From Trichomonas vaginalis G3 (lineage: Eukaryota; Parabasalia; Trichomonadida; Trichomonadidae): 64,000 bases of DNA. Within the stretch, counting starts at the first letter, position 1. Each line of letters begins with the position of its first letter. The position numbers and the translations under genes are program-made. The stretch lies in the NCBI RefSeq assembly GCF_026262505.1, contig NC_067207.1, positions 23,962,082 through 24,026,081 of the forward strand. The letters are read 5' to 3'. The notes beneath the pieces were generated by a model that had not been told where the DNA came from, ran no database searches, and worked only from the letters and a program-made list of their open reading frames with translations. This document shows, piece by piece, positions 38,970-49,497 of the stretch.

Positions 38970-39529
38970 GAAAAATTATTTTTTTTTTACTCTGACAAAA
39001 GAAATGCATCCAAAGACATCATTACTGAATAATAGATCATGAACTTATAAAATTTCATTAGTGATTTCCTTGAACATACTTCTATAAGAGCTACAAACTC
39101 TGGAATTCATCTTAATAACAAATGAAAAATGAATTTTTCTTTATTTTAAGTCCAATCTCAAAAGAGATACGAATATTTTGAGTAAAATTGCATTCGGTTG
39201 CTTCCTTCTTTAGAATTATAATACAAACAAAGATTTTTTAAAATTATTGTCGGCAACTGAATCAAATAATCCTAAAATTAGATAGTCTATACAATAATTT
39301 GATGAGTTTTATATGGATTTGAATGAGTCAGTTTCATATCTAAAATTTGTTTCTTTATAAAATGATTTTGAAACGTATCATATTAATATTTTTCAGCAAC
39401 ATACTGTTTTAGTTGTTTTACAATGAACCAATTTTCAAATAAAAATTGTTTCATTGCATAACAATGAAAACTGTATGTTTACAAACACATTATATAGAAA
39501 AAAATGTATACAAAACAATTTATTAAAGA
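38970..39529. other. Intergenic
   Basis: AT-rich; AACAATT...GTTTCATTG and ACAATGAAAACTGT near 39420-39475 form a loose dyad. No gene seen. Confidence 0.45.
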
Positions 39530-40975
39530 TTACAATAAAATATTATTTGGTCTAATAATATTAGTTAATTCGTGAGTTAAACCATCACGAAAAACGTCAG
39601 CATTCTCAGGAATGTCGTTGAACAACATGAATATCGTATCAGAAAATCCCTTCATCATTGATCTAATAATGTAGAAATACCCAAAAACCAAAACAAAACC
39701 ACGAGAATAAGAAAGACCAAAACGAGGGAATCTCGGGCCAATTGCATTAGTTAATTGTGCAACAGCGATCCCGAAACAAAGAGTTCTAAATGATAAAATC
39801 ATGTCATTTTTGTCAAATTTTTCAAAAATATTTTTCTTTTCGACTTTTCCACGCGCGAAATTGTAATCGTCTTCAAACAAAGCGCAGTAGACAAGGGCCT
39901 TCCTGGAATGATATCCATACCTTTGGTTAAGCTTCTCCTTCAATCTTAAACCGAAATTTCTGACAGAATTTACAAAAATTCCTTGATTTATTACATCCAA
40001 CTTTGCAAGCGAATTTACGAGACCAAAAACAGGTTGGTGTAGTGCACATCGAAAAGCATCACCTATATTATACAACAGAATCCTTTTAATACCTCCAAAA
40101 TAGTCACTTTTCGTGATTTCATTCACTTTTGTGAAATAAATTTTTGCTGTGTAATAAGATGAGATCATATAGACAATATTTGCGATAACTCCTGTTGTTA
40201 TTAGATAAGAAACTAAAAGGTAAAGCTGTGTCCATAAGAAAAAGTCCCAAAATGCCCAAGATGATAAAATCATCATAAATGAAAACAAAGTATATAAAAA
40301 TAATGTGAAAACTAGCACGGAAACGAATGTTTTGTCCTTAAATATCCATTTGCAAACAAGTTTTGTGATAGAAGCATTAAATTCTGTTGAATTTTGCGTA
40401 AAAACACTAATAATTTTGCCTAAAATTGCTAAAAACAGGCAGATGTATATAAAATATTGGAAATGAAGGAATGTGATCGCATATACTGCAAATGGTATCG
40501 CAATAGAAATTAATATTCTGTAATTTTTGAATTTATCAATGTATAAATTCTCGTAAATGAGATAAAATGTTGCAATAAATACTAGTATATATGAAGTTAA
40601 GAATGTTGTTATCATTTTATACGGATATTGTGAATCATAAGACCAAATATGGGTTCCAATAAGGCAAATTATGTTAATAAGGAATCCATTAACACATGGA
40701 TCATTGAATACTAATGAAAGATCTTTGTAATTATCTTTATATTTCAAATATAAATCTAAAAATGTTGGAATATACTCTTGATTATCTGTTTCTTTGATTG
40801 TAATTTGTGTTTTTTGAGTAGTCGACTGGTATCCGTTAGTATTTGCTTGACTTTCTGTTGAATTTTTTTGAATATCTTTGTTTTGTTGATTATTTAATAG
40901 CATTTGGGGTATTTTAGCATCATTAGTTGTAGTTGATGGATACCCATTTGCTATATCGGGTGTGATTGTTTCCAT
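39530..40975 (-). CDS. Multipass membrane protein, possibly choline-transporter-like (SLC44)
   Basis: 481 residues. A 95-residue hydrophilic Asn/Gln/Thr-rich N-terminus precedes about nine to ten hydrophobic spans. The loop after the middle spans, GIKRILLYNIGDAFRCALHQ ... VNSVRNFGLRLKEKLNQRYG, followed by late spans with DTIFMLFNDIPENADVF, is arranged like the SLC44/Pns1 choline-transporter-like family, where a late span is followed by an S-D-x-x-x-x-C-x-x-x-D segment. The match is partial and substrate cannot be predicted. Confidence 0.5.
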   Translation of the reverse strand: METITPDIANGYPSTTTNDAKIPQMLLNNQQNKDIQKNSTESQANTNGYQSTTQKTQITIKETDNQEYIPTFLDLYLKYKDNYKDLSLVFNDPCVNGFLINIICLIGTHIWSYDSQYPYKMITTFLTSYILVFIATFYLIYENLYIDKFKNYRILISIAIPFAVYAITFLHFQYFIYICLFLAILGKIISVFTQNSTEFNASITKLVCKWIFKDKTFVSVLVFTLFLYTLFSFMMILSSWAFWDFFLWTQLYLLVSYLITTGVIANIVYMISSYYTAKIYFTKVNEITKSDYFGGIKRILLYNIGDAFRCALHQPVFGLVNSLAKLDVINQGIFVNSVRNFGLRLKEKLNQRYGYHSRKALVYCALFEDDYNFARGKVEKKNIFEKFDKNDMILSFRTLCFGIAVAQLTNAIGPRFPRFGLSYSRGFVLVFGYFYIIRSMMKGFSDTIFMLFNDIPENADVFRDGLTHELTNIIRPNNILL

Positions 40976-41283
40976 GATGTAACTAAATAAATTTGATTTT
41001 TACAATTTTGATTATTTAAATGAACTTTCGCCAAGTATTTTAGCCAAACAGAGACAGGCAGCTCATGTTCTGTTAATGTTTTCAGAATAGACTAGCAATA
41101 TTTGTATGATTTTATATCTCTTCAAATTCGGATCTTATTAGTAGTGCATTTGTATAAAAACAATGCATGATTATTCAAATCCTAGATCTTTAAATCCATA
41201 TGTTCTAGTATTTAGAATGTTTATAAAATATTAAACAAAACAATAGAAAATTTATATAATAAATAACATAATTTACAGAGTTA
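40976..41283. other. Intergenic between genes on the minus strand
   Basis: AT-rich; no feature recognised. Confidence 0.5.
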
Positions 41284-42678
41284 TTAATCACCGTGCATTT
41301 TATCAAGCAGAAGTTGGCATAATGATGCAATTTCTTCGTTTTCTGAGCGTAAATTCGTAATTAGCGCCTCTTCGAAGTCATCTTCTATAAATGCTTGATG
41401 AACAAAGAATTTCCTTCTATCATATTGTATGCAAAGTGATAATAATATCATAATTGTTTGTTCTTGTGGAATTTCGAAAACTTCATCGATCATATGACTG
41501 AAAACTGATACCTTATACTCATCAGCAACATCACTTTGCAAAAATTCATCTAAGGCTTGGCCAAAGAAAACAATTAAATGGCGAATTGCTCTGTGTTGAA
41601 GATTTTTAAAGTATTTTGCTATAGGAAATAGGAAAACATCTAAAAACATCTCATTCTGATTATTTCTATAGTATTCTAAGCATCTAGAGATAGTTATCAT
41701 ATCAGAATCACATTCAACGTTGTAAACTAAAGATCTGGCCTTCTCAAGGACTTCTTGTGTGAAAAATTTATCGCATAGGTCAGTATTATACTCACAAAAT
41801 TTAATTGCCAGTGCTATTGCAGAAATTGAAGCTCTATTTAGGCCATATTTGAGTTGTTCATTAACTATTGCTAAGAAATCATTATCTGTACAATAAACCA
41901 AAAGCACTGTATCGTTCAAACATAAAGCAAATACTAAATCAAATAAATCTCCATAATCAGGGACGTTTCCTGACTTTATAATGGTTGATAATGCATTACT
42001 GAAAAATTCTATGTTAATGGGAAGTGTTTCTCTTGCAATTGATGAATGAATTGCCAAAGAAAATAAATTAATTAATTTTTCTTTGACAATAAAACTACTA
42101 ACTGCTTCATATTGATAGAATACACACTCTATATAATTGGAATTTTCTATTGTAAATGCTAATTTGTCAGCTCCTAGAACAGGATTCGTAAAAATTGCAG
42201 TTAAAGTATCCAGAACATAAATAGTAACGTCATCATCTTTGCAGAAATCTATGATTTCAAATAATATTTCATGTATTGGAAGTGCAAACAAAGGATTTTC
42301 TGGATTTGTGCTTGTAATTGCAACACTTTGTAAAATCTGAAGAATTTGTTGAGTGATTATGAATTTATTGAGTTTTGCTTCATGCATATGTATTATTTCC
42401 ATAAGTTTATCAAATAATTCTGGGAGTAAAAGTTGATCTCCGTTTGGAGTTGGAACTGAATAGCATTTTTTAGATAAATCTCTTGTCACATCAAAGAACT
42501 CAACTTTTATGCTTAGAGTTGCGTTTAAAATATCGATTAATTCTGGATCAGTTTCAATATCGTATATTTTCGACGTATCAAACTCTGAAATATTACGAAT
42601 TTGTCTAGATAGTTTGATATTTTTGGGTTTAAAAGCCGGATCATTTGGATGATCCGGTGGATCTAATTTGAAATTTAT
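41284..42678 (-). CDS. Helical-repeat (armadillo-like) protein without an ATG start
   Basis: About 464 residues, the third member of the helical-repeat family (see 718 and 6783). By comparison with MQFKLEPSDD of the 6783 gene, the start should lie at 42676-42678, where the sequence is ATA (INFKLDPPDH). An initiator-like TCATTTTT sits 11 bases upstream, where it would be expected, but no in-frame ATG follows until about 80 residues in (MEIIHMHEAK). A TTG lies directly before the ATA. Either a non-ATG start, a shortened protein, a sequence error, or a gene losing function. The rest of the frame is open with the usual Leu/Ile-rich helix pairs. Confidence 0.6.
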   Translation of the reverse strand: MNFKLDPPDHPNDPAFKPKNIKLSRQIRNISEFDTSKIYDIETDPELIDILNATLSIKVEFFDVTRDLSKKCYSVPTPNGDQLLLPELFDKLMEIIHMHEAKLNKFIITQQILQILQSVAITSTNPENPLFALPIHEILFEIIDFCKDDDVTIYVLDTLTAIFTNPVLGADKLAFTIENSNYIECVFYQYEAVSSFIVKEKLINLFSLAIHSSIARETLPINIEFFSNALSTIIKSGNVPDYGDLFDLVFALCLNDTVLLVYCTDNDFLAIVNEQLKYGLNRASISAIALAIKFCEYNTDLCDKFFTQEVLEKARSLVYNVECDSDMITISRCLEYYRNNQNEMFLDVFLFPIAKYFKNLQHRAIRHLIVFFGQALDEFLQSDVADEYKVSVFSHMIDEVFEIPQEQTIMILLSLCIQYDRRKFFVHQAFIEDDFEEALITNLRSENEEIASLCQLLLDKMHGD

Positions 42679-42688
42679 CAACTTAAAG

Positions 42689-42696
42689 AAAAATGA
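42689..42696 (-). promoter_or_regulatory. Initiator-like element (TCATTTTT)
   Basis: Minus-strand TCATTTTT 11-18 bases before the ATA at the conserved start position of the gene at 41284-42678. Confidence 0.5.
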
Positions 42697-42923
42697 AATA
42701 TGAGTATGTGAAACAATATTTAATTCCTGTACGAAAGATAAATTAAGAAGACAAATCCTCCAAAACAAATAAATTAATTTGATAGGAATTCATATTGAAG
42801 GGAAAAATGTATACTTGTATGAGATAATTTGCTTTTTATTAGAATTATATTAGATTTATGCTAATAAAATACATCTGAAATCAGAAGAATTTATTTTTTT
42901 CAGCGATATCGTTTCAGAAAAGA

Positions 42924-45806
42924 ATGTTTTCCTCTTCTAAGAAAAATTCAAGCGGGGGCAAACAAAATTCTTCAAAAGACAATCAGCAAGAACAAAATTC
43001 AAACGGTGCAGTAGTCAGGATTAAGAAAAATCTTCCACCAGAAGTTGAATTTCGTCAAGTGAAAGAAGAATTAAAGAAATCAATCGAAGATTCACGCTTA
43101 ATCAACAACACTACATTTATTCTCGAATCAATCCGTATTTTCGAACGTAAAGAGATGTACTCATACATTTTTGATTTTGATCAAGACAAGTACTCGGTTG
43201 CACCAAGTGGAGGTGCTATTGTTGTTGCACATCAGAAATCATTAGTTAATGAAGAATACTACTCCGCACTTCACATTTACGACAGCTACTGCAACTTGAT
43301 TCGTTCATTTCCATTAACATACCAACATCGTCTTGAATCATTATACTTTTCACCCGAAGAGTGCATTGTTGTTGTTTACACAGATGCACACATCGAAACA
43401 TACACTATCCAAGGTCGCAAAGTTTGTGAACTTTCGGAATACGAAGGTCAAAAGATCTCACTGCAATTTGTTTCATTCTGGCCACGTGGTTTGATGCTTG
43501 CTGCATATCCAAACGTTGTTTACATCATCGACAACTTTGTTCATCTTGAACCACGTGTTTTTTGTCGTTTTTCCGGTGATTCTCTTTTAAGTGGTATTAT
43601 TTTACCCGAAGATCCAGATACGGGTGTTGGCATCCGTCTTTGGTGTGTTAATTCGAAGAACAATTTAGTTCTCATCCAAGAAGATGACTACGAAATCCAA
43701 GAATTTGTTTCACCTGTTTCGAAAATTCTTTTTTCACCTAATGGTAAAATTGCATTAGCCGTTTGCAAAGACATCACAAAAGAAAAGTACGAATTCAAAG
43801 ATGTCTTATACTATTTCTGCACTCCCGACTTTTCAGAAGTCAAACTTGCAATCCGTTTTGATGCATTCCAACCTAGTAAGATCGCGTGGTGTGGTTCGGA
43901 TGCTATTTGCATGACACAAGGCTTCCAACTTGTTCTTATTGGTGCATGTCAAGATTCTATCAAATGGGAACTTGATTCACCTATGATTATCAGTTCTGAA
44001 ATCGATGGTCTTCGTATCTTTTCTATGAAAGGCAGTTCTCTTTTGCGTGCTATTACACGCAATGTTCTTCAGTTTTGTCTTCAGAACACAAAATCTCCAC
44101 AAGTTCGTTTGTTCTATGTTATGAATGACGAAGTTGGTCTTGCAGAGTCGGACTTAGTTATTGTTGATGATTCCGACAAAAGCATTACAGAACCAACTGA
44201 AGGTCGTACATTCACAGTTAAAGAACTTCACACTGCTCTTCAAGGCATTCTTGAAGCCGCTCTTTTCTTCAAGAACCCATTAGTTCGTCGCAATTTCCTC
44301 AAGATCGGCACCCGTGTTATGACTACAGTTCGTGCTCCTCTTAACGACACATCAGTTATCAGTCAAAACCTTGAACGTATGCGTGATTTCTTCGGATTTG
44401 CAGACAAACTTTCTACTATGCGTATTGTTGACCAACTGAATGGTCCTCCATACAACATTCCAGTTACATTTGCACAGTTCCAATCTCTTAATCACATTGT
44501 TCTTCTTAAACGTCTTTGCAACCGATCATTGTACTACGAAGCATCACAACTTGCATCATATGTTGGTGTTGATGATTCATACATCAACAGTCATTGGGCT
44601 ACATCACTTATTTTCACCTCACGCAGTGACGATAACATTTTGAAATCATACCACTCCATGAACATGTCTATTGACTACGTCGAAGTTGCGAAGACAGCAT
44701 TCGACATCAATCGTGTTTCACTTGGTCTTAAACTTTTAGAGTGCAACAAAGCAAAAGCACGAGCTGTTCCATTATTAGTTTCACAAGGCCAATGGCGTGA
44801 TGCACTTACAGCAGCTATTAACTCTGCGGACTCAAGTTTGCTTGTTTACACTCTTGAGCAAGCAATGAACAACGGTCAGTATCTTCTTTTGTCGGAATTT
44901 CTTCAAAACAAAGACAACCGCGACATTCGAAACATCTATCTTCGTCTTTTGCCGGATGACGAGACGGCAATCAGCGAAGTTTTGCATATCGACAACCGCA
45001 ATGCTCTTTACAAAGTCAAGAAGACACTTTCGGGTGGTGGTTTGATGAAAGACGAACGTGCACAACAGATCAACAAGTTATTTTCATCAGACAACATCAT
45101 CCCAGTCTTCACATCATTCTATTCTAAACTGAACACTGCCAAAGAATATGTTTCATCGACACGATATGTTGAAAACATTGATTCGCTTACACCTAGTGAA
45201 GTTTACGAACAAGTTATCTTGAGTAACAATCGAAACAAGACAGTTGACTATGGCAAAGACATTTTCCATTTATCTAACGACGAAATCTTCTGGCGTCGTC
45301 TTCAGACAGGTCTTAAATACGACTCTGTTTGTCTTATCAAACAATTCAAGAAAGCTATGTCCAAGCAATCAGGTGGTGCTGTTCCCGAATGGTTCATGTC
45401 ATATGCCTCTCAACACTCTAGTCCACGTCTTCTTGACATTCTTGAAGGTCGTGAAGTTGAAGACGATCCAAACGATCCTGTTATCACCGGCTCTCTTGAA
45501 TACCATCAACAGAAGAAATCAGAATCAGAAAAATACAATCAAAAGAAAGACAAAGACAAATCTAATAAAGACAAAGATAAAAATAAAGATAATAAAGATA
45601 AAGACAATGAGAAAGGTGAAGAAGCTCAACAAGATGAACACAAAGATAATGCTGAACAACAACAAGAAGAAGTAACTGAAAATCAAACAGAAACAAAGAA
45701 TGAAGAAAATAAAACAGTTGAAGAAGAGAAACCAACAGAAGAGAAAGAGAAAGAAGAAACCGAACTTTCACCTGAAAAAGCAGAACAAAACCCAGAAGCA
45801 CAATGA
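42924..45806 (+). CDS. VPS16: VPS16, core subunit of HOPS/CORVET
   Basis: 960 residues. VPS16 binds VPS33 in the HOPS and CORVET tethers that drive endosome and lysosome fusion. The N-terminal half is a beta-propeller, with the VPS16 pattern SKIAWCGSDAICMTQGFQLV ... SSEIDGLRIFSMKGSSLLRA. The C-terminal half is an alpha solenoid with the VPS33-binding region: MRIVDQLNGPPYNIPVTFAQ followed by FQSLNHIVLLKRLCNRSLYY, matching the family's IGIPLSIQQYK ... LIGRLINANRHLLAL. From about 860 the protein carries a Lys/Asp/Glu/Gln-rich low-complexity tail, roughly 100 residues beyond the family's usual end (about 840). Codon bias is strong. A decayed copy of this tail is at 53494-53840. Confidence 0.92.
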   Translation: MFSSSKKNSSGGKQNSSKDNQQEQNSNGAVVRIKKNLPPEVEFRQVKEELKKSIEDSRLINNTTFILESIRIFERKEMYSYIFDFDQDKYSVAPSGGAIVVAHQKSLVNEEYYSALHIYDSYCNLIRSFPLTYQHRLESLYFSPEECIVVVYTDAHIETYTIQGRKVCELSEYEGQKISLQFVSFWPRGLMLAAYPNVVYIIDNFVHLEPRVFCRFSGDSLLSGIILPEDPDTGVGIRLWCVNSKNNLVLIQEDDYEIQEFVSPVSKILFSPNGKIALAVCKDITKEKYEFKDVLYYFCTPDFSEVKLAIRFDAFQPSKIAWCGSDAICMTQGFQLVLIGACQDSIKWELDSPMIISSEIDGLRIFSMKGSSLLRAITRNVLQFCLQNTKSPQVRLFYVMNDEVGLAESDLVIVDDSDKSITEPTEGRTFTVKELHTALQGILEAALFFKNPLVRRNFLKIGTRVMTTVRAPLNDTSVISQNLERMRDFFGFADKLSTMRIVDQLNGPPYNIPVTFAQFQSLNHIVLLKRLCNRSLYYEASQLASYVGVDDSYINSHWATSLIFTSRSDDNILKSYHSMNMSIDYVEVAKTAFDINRVSLGLKLLECNKAKARAVPLLVSQGQWRDALTAAINSADSSLLVYTLEQAMNNGQYLLLSEFLQNKDNRDIRNIYLRLLPDDETAISEVLHIDNRNALYKVKKTLSGGGLMKDERAQQINKLFSSDNIIPVFTSFYSKLNTAKEYVSSTRYVENIDSLTPSEVYEQVILSNNRNKTVDYGKDIFHLSNDEIFWRRLQTGLKYDSVCLIKQFKKAMSKQSGGAVPEWFMSYASQHSSPRLLDILEGREVEDDPNDPVITGSLEYHQQKKSESEKYNQKKDKDKSNKDKDKNKDNKDKDNEKGEEAQQDEHKDNAEQQQEEVTENQTETKNEENKTVEEEKPTEEKEKEETELSPEKAEQNPEAQ

Positions 45807-45882
45807 TTTATTCATAATTATTTTGTATAAAAAGTCTTTTTATGTTTTTTATTTAACTATAAAATAAACTGATATTCAAAAT

Positions 45883-45978
45883 GCCCAGGTCTCTCAATTG
45901 TGAGACGTTTACATATTTTAATGGAGGTGTCCGAGCCTCCCTATGCGGTCATAAAGCTTTGAGTTAGCATTCTTGGGC
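45883..45978 (+). ncRNA. Possible structured RNA, three-arm fold (low confidence)
   Basis: A 96-nt stretch just after VPS16 can close with GCCCAGG (45883-45889) on CTTGGGC (45972-45978). Inside are GTCTC-loop-GAGAC (45889-45906) and GGAGG-TGTCCGAG-CCTCC (45923-45940), and an AAAGCTTT dyad. It is locally GC-richer than its surroundings. It resembles a cloverleaf but has no convincing A and B boxes or CCA-type acceptor, so it is not called a tRNA. The GTCTC closing pair overlaps the outer stem by one base. Confidence 0.25.
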
Positions 45979-47476
45979 TTAAAATCTTTTCTCATCCAGA
46001 CCACCCTCACTAAATGCTGAAATTTGAAATTGCGATCCAGCATGTTTATCTGCTGGTCAAGGCATTGTAAAAGAACCCTTATCAACATATATATATAATA
46101 AATTAATAATGCAAAATTTCCAACCCTGAAGAGATAATGTGATTGCCCGATTCTACCAAGTTAGTTGAAATTTTTTTTACCGAAAAGATTACTCATTTCT
46201 TTTAAATATTATTGTTTTATAATTTTATTTTCTTAAAATTATAAAACATGGTTGTTTCAGATAATGTTTTACCTTAATGAGATGTATGCAACGAGAATGA
46301 ATTTTCGGTCACAATATTGTTCTATAAAAATTTCAAAATTTTTGGATTTTTCTTTCGATTGGAAAAATTTTTTACAGAAATACTATGGAATTTTTAGAGA
46401 AAAACAGTGACATATCATGCATTATTGTACCCTTGATATAATGCAACAGATAAATCAGAAAAATAATGAGGTCGAAAAAACTCAAAAACGTTGACCGACC
46501 TCTTTTTATCAAAACACCGCTACACATCATAGATCATTTTGCAACAGCGCCCCTCCGCGGATTCGACATATTTAATAAATTAGCAAAAAAAGTATAAATC
46601 GTACTATTCGAATAGCACAATAGAAAGAATGAATATTAACAATTGTGTTTTTGATGATTAAAGGTTTGAAAAAGATAGTTTGAAAATAAATTTTTTTGTT
46701 TTGATTTTTTTCTATAAAAATTTTCTTTATTTTTAAAAAACTCCTCCATTTTGGAATGTTGCTAGAATTACAAACGGCAAAAAGAATTAATTATTGCTGA
46801 ATATATATTTATTCCGTTCCAAATTGAAGTGTTTTGCAAAATGAGAATAATATCCCAAAGTATTTTTGTATTAATCTTATAATCAAAATATTGATTCTTA
46901 ACACCATATATCCATGTGTAACAGATTTTATAGAATAGTAATTCAAGCTGAATTATTCAGATATTGAAATCTGATCAATATCTAATAATACAGATGGTAT
47001 ATTCAAATAGTTGTTTAAAAATGAATAGCTTCTTTGTATAAAAATGAATATTTTGTCACAAACTTTATATCATTCCCATTATATTTATTTCAGTAAAATT
47101 TATTGGCACTATATACAATTTTGGAAAATTGAATATCATTTTATTACATATGTACTAATTTAATAAATGATCAAATTGCCAAAATCTTGAAATCGATTTC
47201 TAAAGTTGCTCAAAAATCGGAATACGTACAATTAATAATATCTTCATATGATGTTATTTGATTTGGTATACGAATTTTTTTCGCCGACATACCTTCCTGA
47301 AAAGATACGAACGATTTCGTTAATTTTTAAAAATTTGACATTGTTTATCTTAGCAAATGAATGTTAATTCTATTTTTGTAGAAATTATCATCAAAAAACT
47401 ATTTTGTAAAATTCGATTTCAATTGGAAAAAAGTAAAAAAAGAAATATGCATCAGAAATGAACCAAGTTTTGTTGT
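45979..47476. other. Gene desert, first part
   Basis: No gene-sized frame on either strand. CCCCTCCGCGGATTCG near 46550 is a small GC island. GTTGACCGACCT at 46490-46501 recurs inverted at 49407-49418. Confidence 0.45.
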
Positions 47477-48573
47477 AAACAGAAATTCATCAAAAGTGAC
47501 ACTTCAGAAAAGCTAAAATATTGAATTTTTGGAACTTTTGATAGAGCACGTTTTTAAATATTAATTAAAGTAAATGTATATTTTGTAAAGATTCTTTTTA
47601 ATAAAAAAATAAAATTTTGAAGAAGAACACAAAATCTTCTGAAAAATAATATCACATAAACTCATATTATTTTCTAATATATAACTATTTTATATAAAAA
47701 TCAAATTCAATGATCTTAAAAGCGAAGGATAAACCTCAAAATTTACGAATATAATGAGTGGGAATATAATGCTTATCTATCATAAAACCATATGAAATAT
47801 CAATTTTTGCTTTACGCCTAATTTTTGACGACAATTAGCAAAAAATGTTAAATGTTAACACTCAGTCCATTTGAATATGAAAAATAAAATTGACTTTGAT
47901 TAAATGTTTTTATTTATCATGCAATTCTTATAATTTAAATGAAGAAGTAATTTAAAACGATTTTATTTATGATCAAATTTTATATATTTTTTTGGATCAA
48001 ATCCATTTTAATAGAATTTATATACTATTCATCTATTAGTAAACACTACCGTATATTATTTTTTAAGCTATCTTATTTTTTGAAATTTTATTCAAATCTT
48101 TGGTCGCAAGAAGAATTGCATGATAAATAAAAACATTTAATCAAAGTCAATTTTATTTTTCATATTCAAATGGACTGAGTGTTAACATTTAACATTTTTT
48201 GCTAATTGTCGTCAAAAATTAGGCGTAAAGCAAAAATTGATATTTCATATGGTTTTATGATAGATAAGCATTATATTCCCACTCATTATATTCGTAAATT
48301 TTGAGGTTTATCCTTCGCTTTTAAGATCATTGAATTTGATTTTTATATAAAATAGTTATATATTAGAAAATAATATGAGTTTATGTGATATTATTTTTCA
48401 GAAGATTTCATTCTATATGCCTATGAAAAGTACTCTCAAAACTAACTTTTTCCTAATTATAATTAAATCTAGAATATTGTATTATGCTTAGTATTATTTC
48501 ATTTTTCTCATTCAATTTAGAATTTACAAATGTCAAAAAATTGAGAGTTGTCACTTTTGATGAATTTCTGTTT
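47477..48573. repeat. Large fold-back: 298-bp perfect inverted arms
   Basis: Arms 47632-47929 and 48111-48408 are exact inverse copies over 298 bp as far as I can read them, around a 181-bp AT-rich loop. An outer pair of 25 bp (AAACAGAAATTCATCAAAAG... at 47477-47501 and inverse at 48549-48573) lies symmetrically outside, with 130-140 bp of unlike sequence between the outer and inner pairs. No coding frame. It may be a fold-back transposon or a replication-born palindrome. No clear target duplication was found. Confidence 0.9.
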
Positions 48574-49497
48574 ATTACAGTTTAGTTGGTGTCTAAATAT
48601 TTGCTAGCATTGATTTTAACAACTGAGTTATAATATCGAAGCTGATGCGCTAGAATTTCAGATATTTAATGATTCACCATCCAGTTTCCATTCTTTGTAT
48701 AAAAATAGGAGATTAAAATTTTCATTAATACTCCTAGTAATTTAAAAATAATAAAAATTCTTTTGATTTTTCAACATAATGGAAAAAAATATTAAAAATA
48801 ATCGAACAAATTAGTAAACAAGACATTTATTTCACAATATTTCACAATATTTATAACGCTTACTGCGAGAATTCCAGTCAATGTATTTCATTCTTGGGAA
48901 TAAAATAAATAAATTTGGTATTTTAATAGTTTGAAGCAACTACATTTAAAGAGGTTGCACAGGTGTTTTGCAGACAAGAAATAATAATCGCATGGGATTT
49001 GTAAATTTTAATTATATGAAATTGATTTAGACAATCGCGGTTAACAATAGAACAGTCTGCAAACAAATAGTATGTAAATCATTAACAATATGCAAAATCT
49101 AGAATGGATTGATGTTTATTGTAAATTTTATTCAATTACGGTAAATTTTGGAATTTTACGTGCTAAAATATATTGCAATCTAGGATTTGTAGTATTTGAT
49201 ACTAAAATAACGAATATTTTTGCTTGTTTTCTCGCATAATTTTAATATGATTGTAAAAAATTATGAGTTACGATCCTGAAAATCAATAATTTAACACCTC
49301 TCGACGAACCCTTTTAAATGGACACAAGTCAATTTTTTTGAGTTTTCGAGGGTATTTTACCAAGGCTGAAAATGAAAAAATCGGGAGGATTACGTCCTCT
49401 CAATTTAGGTCGGTCAACCCTTAAAAATCTGTCCTCTTTGAAAAATTTTGAATATTATTCCGCCAATTTTTTAAATATTTGCTTCTTAGGTTCAAGC
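48574..49497. other. Gene desert, middle part
   Basis: No gene. At 49384-49424 a segment reads, on the minus strand, TTAAGGGTTGACCGACC then TTGAGAGGACGTAATCCTCC, which resembles the right terminus of the neighbouring 49498-50546 element: probably a truncated relative. Confidence 0.5.

Noticed and set aside
46490-49418. 12-bp inverted GTTGACCGACCT pair as ends of a 2.9-kb element
   Set aside because: Sequence outside and inside the 12 bp does not match and no target duplication is visible; the right copy fits better as a fragment of the TTAAGGG family.
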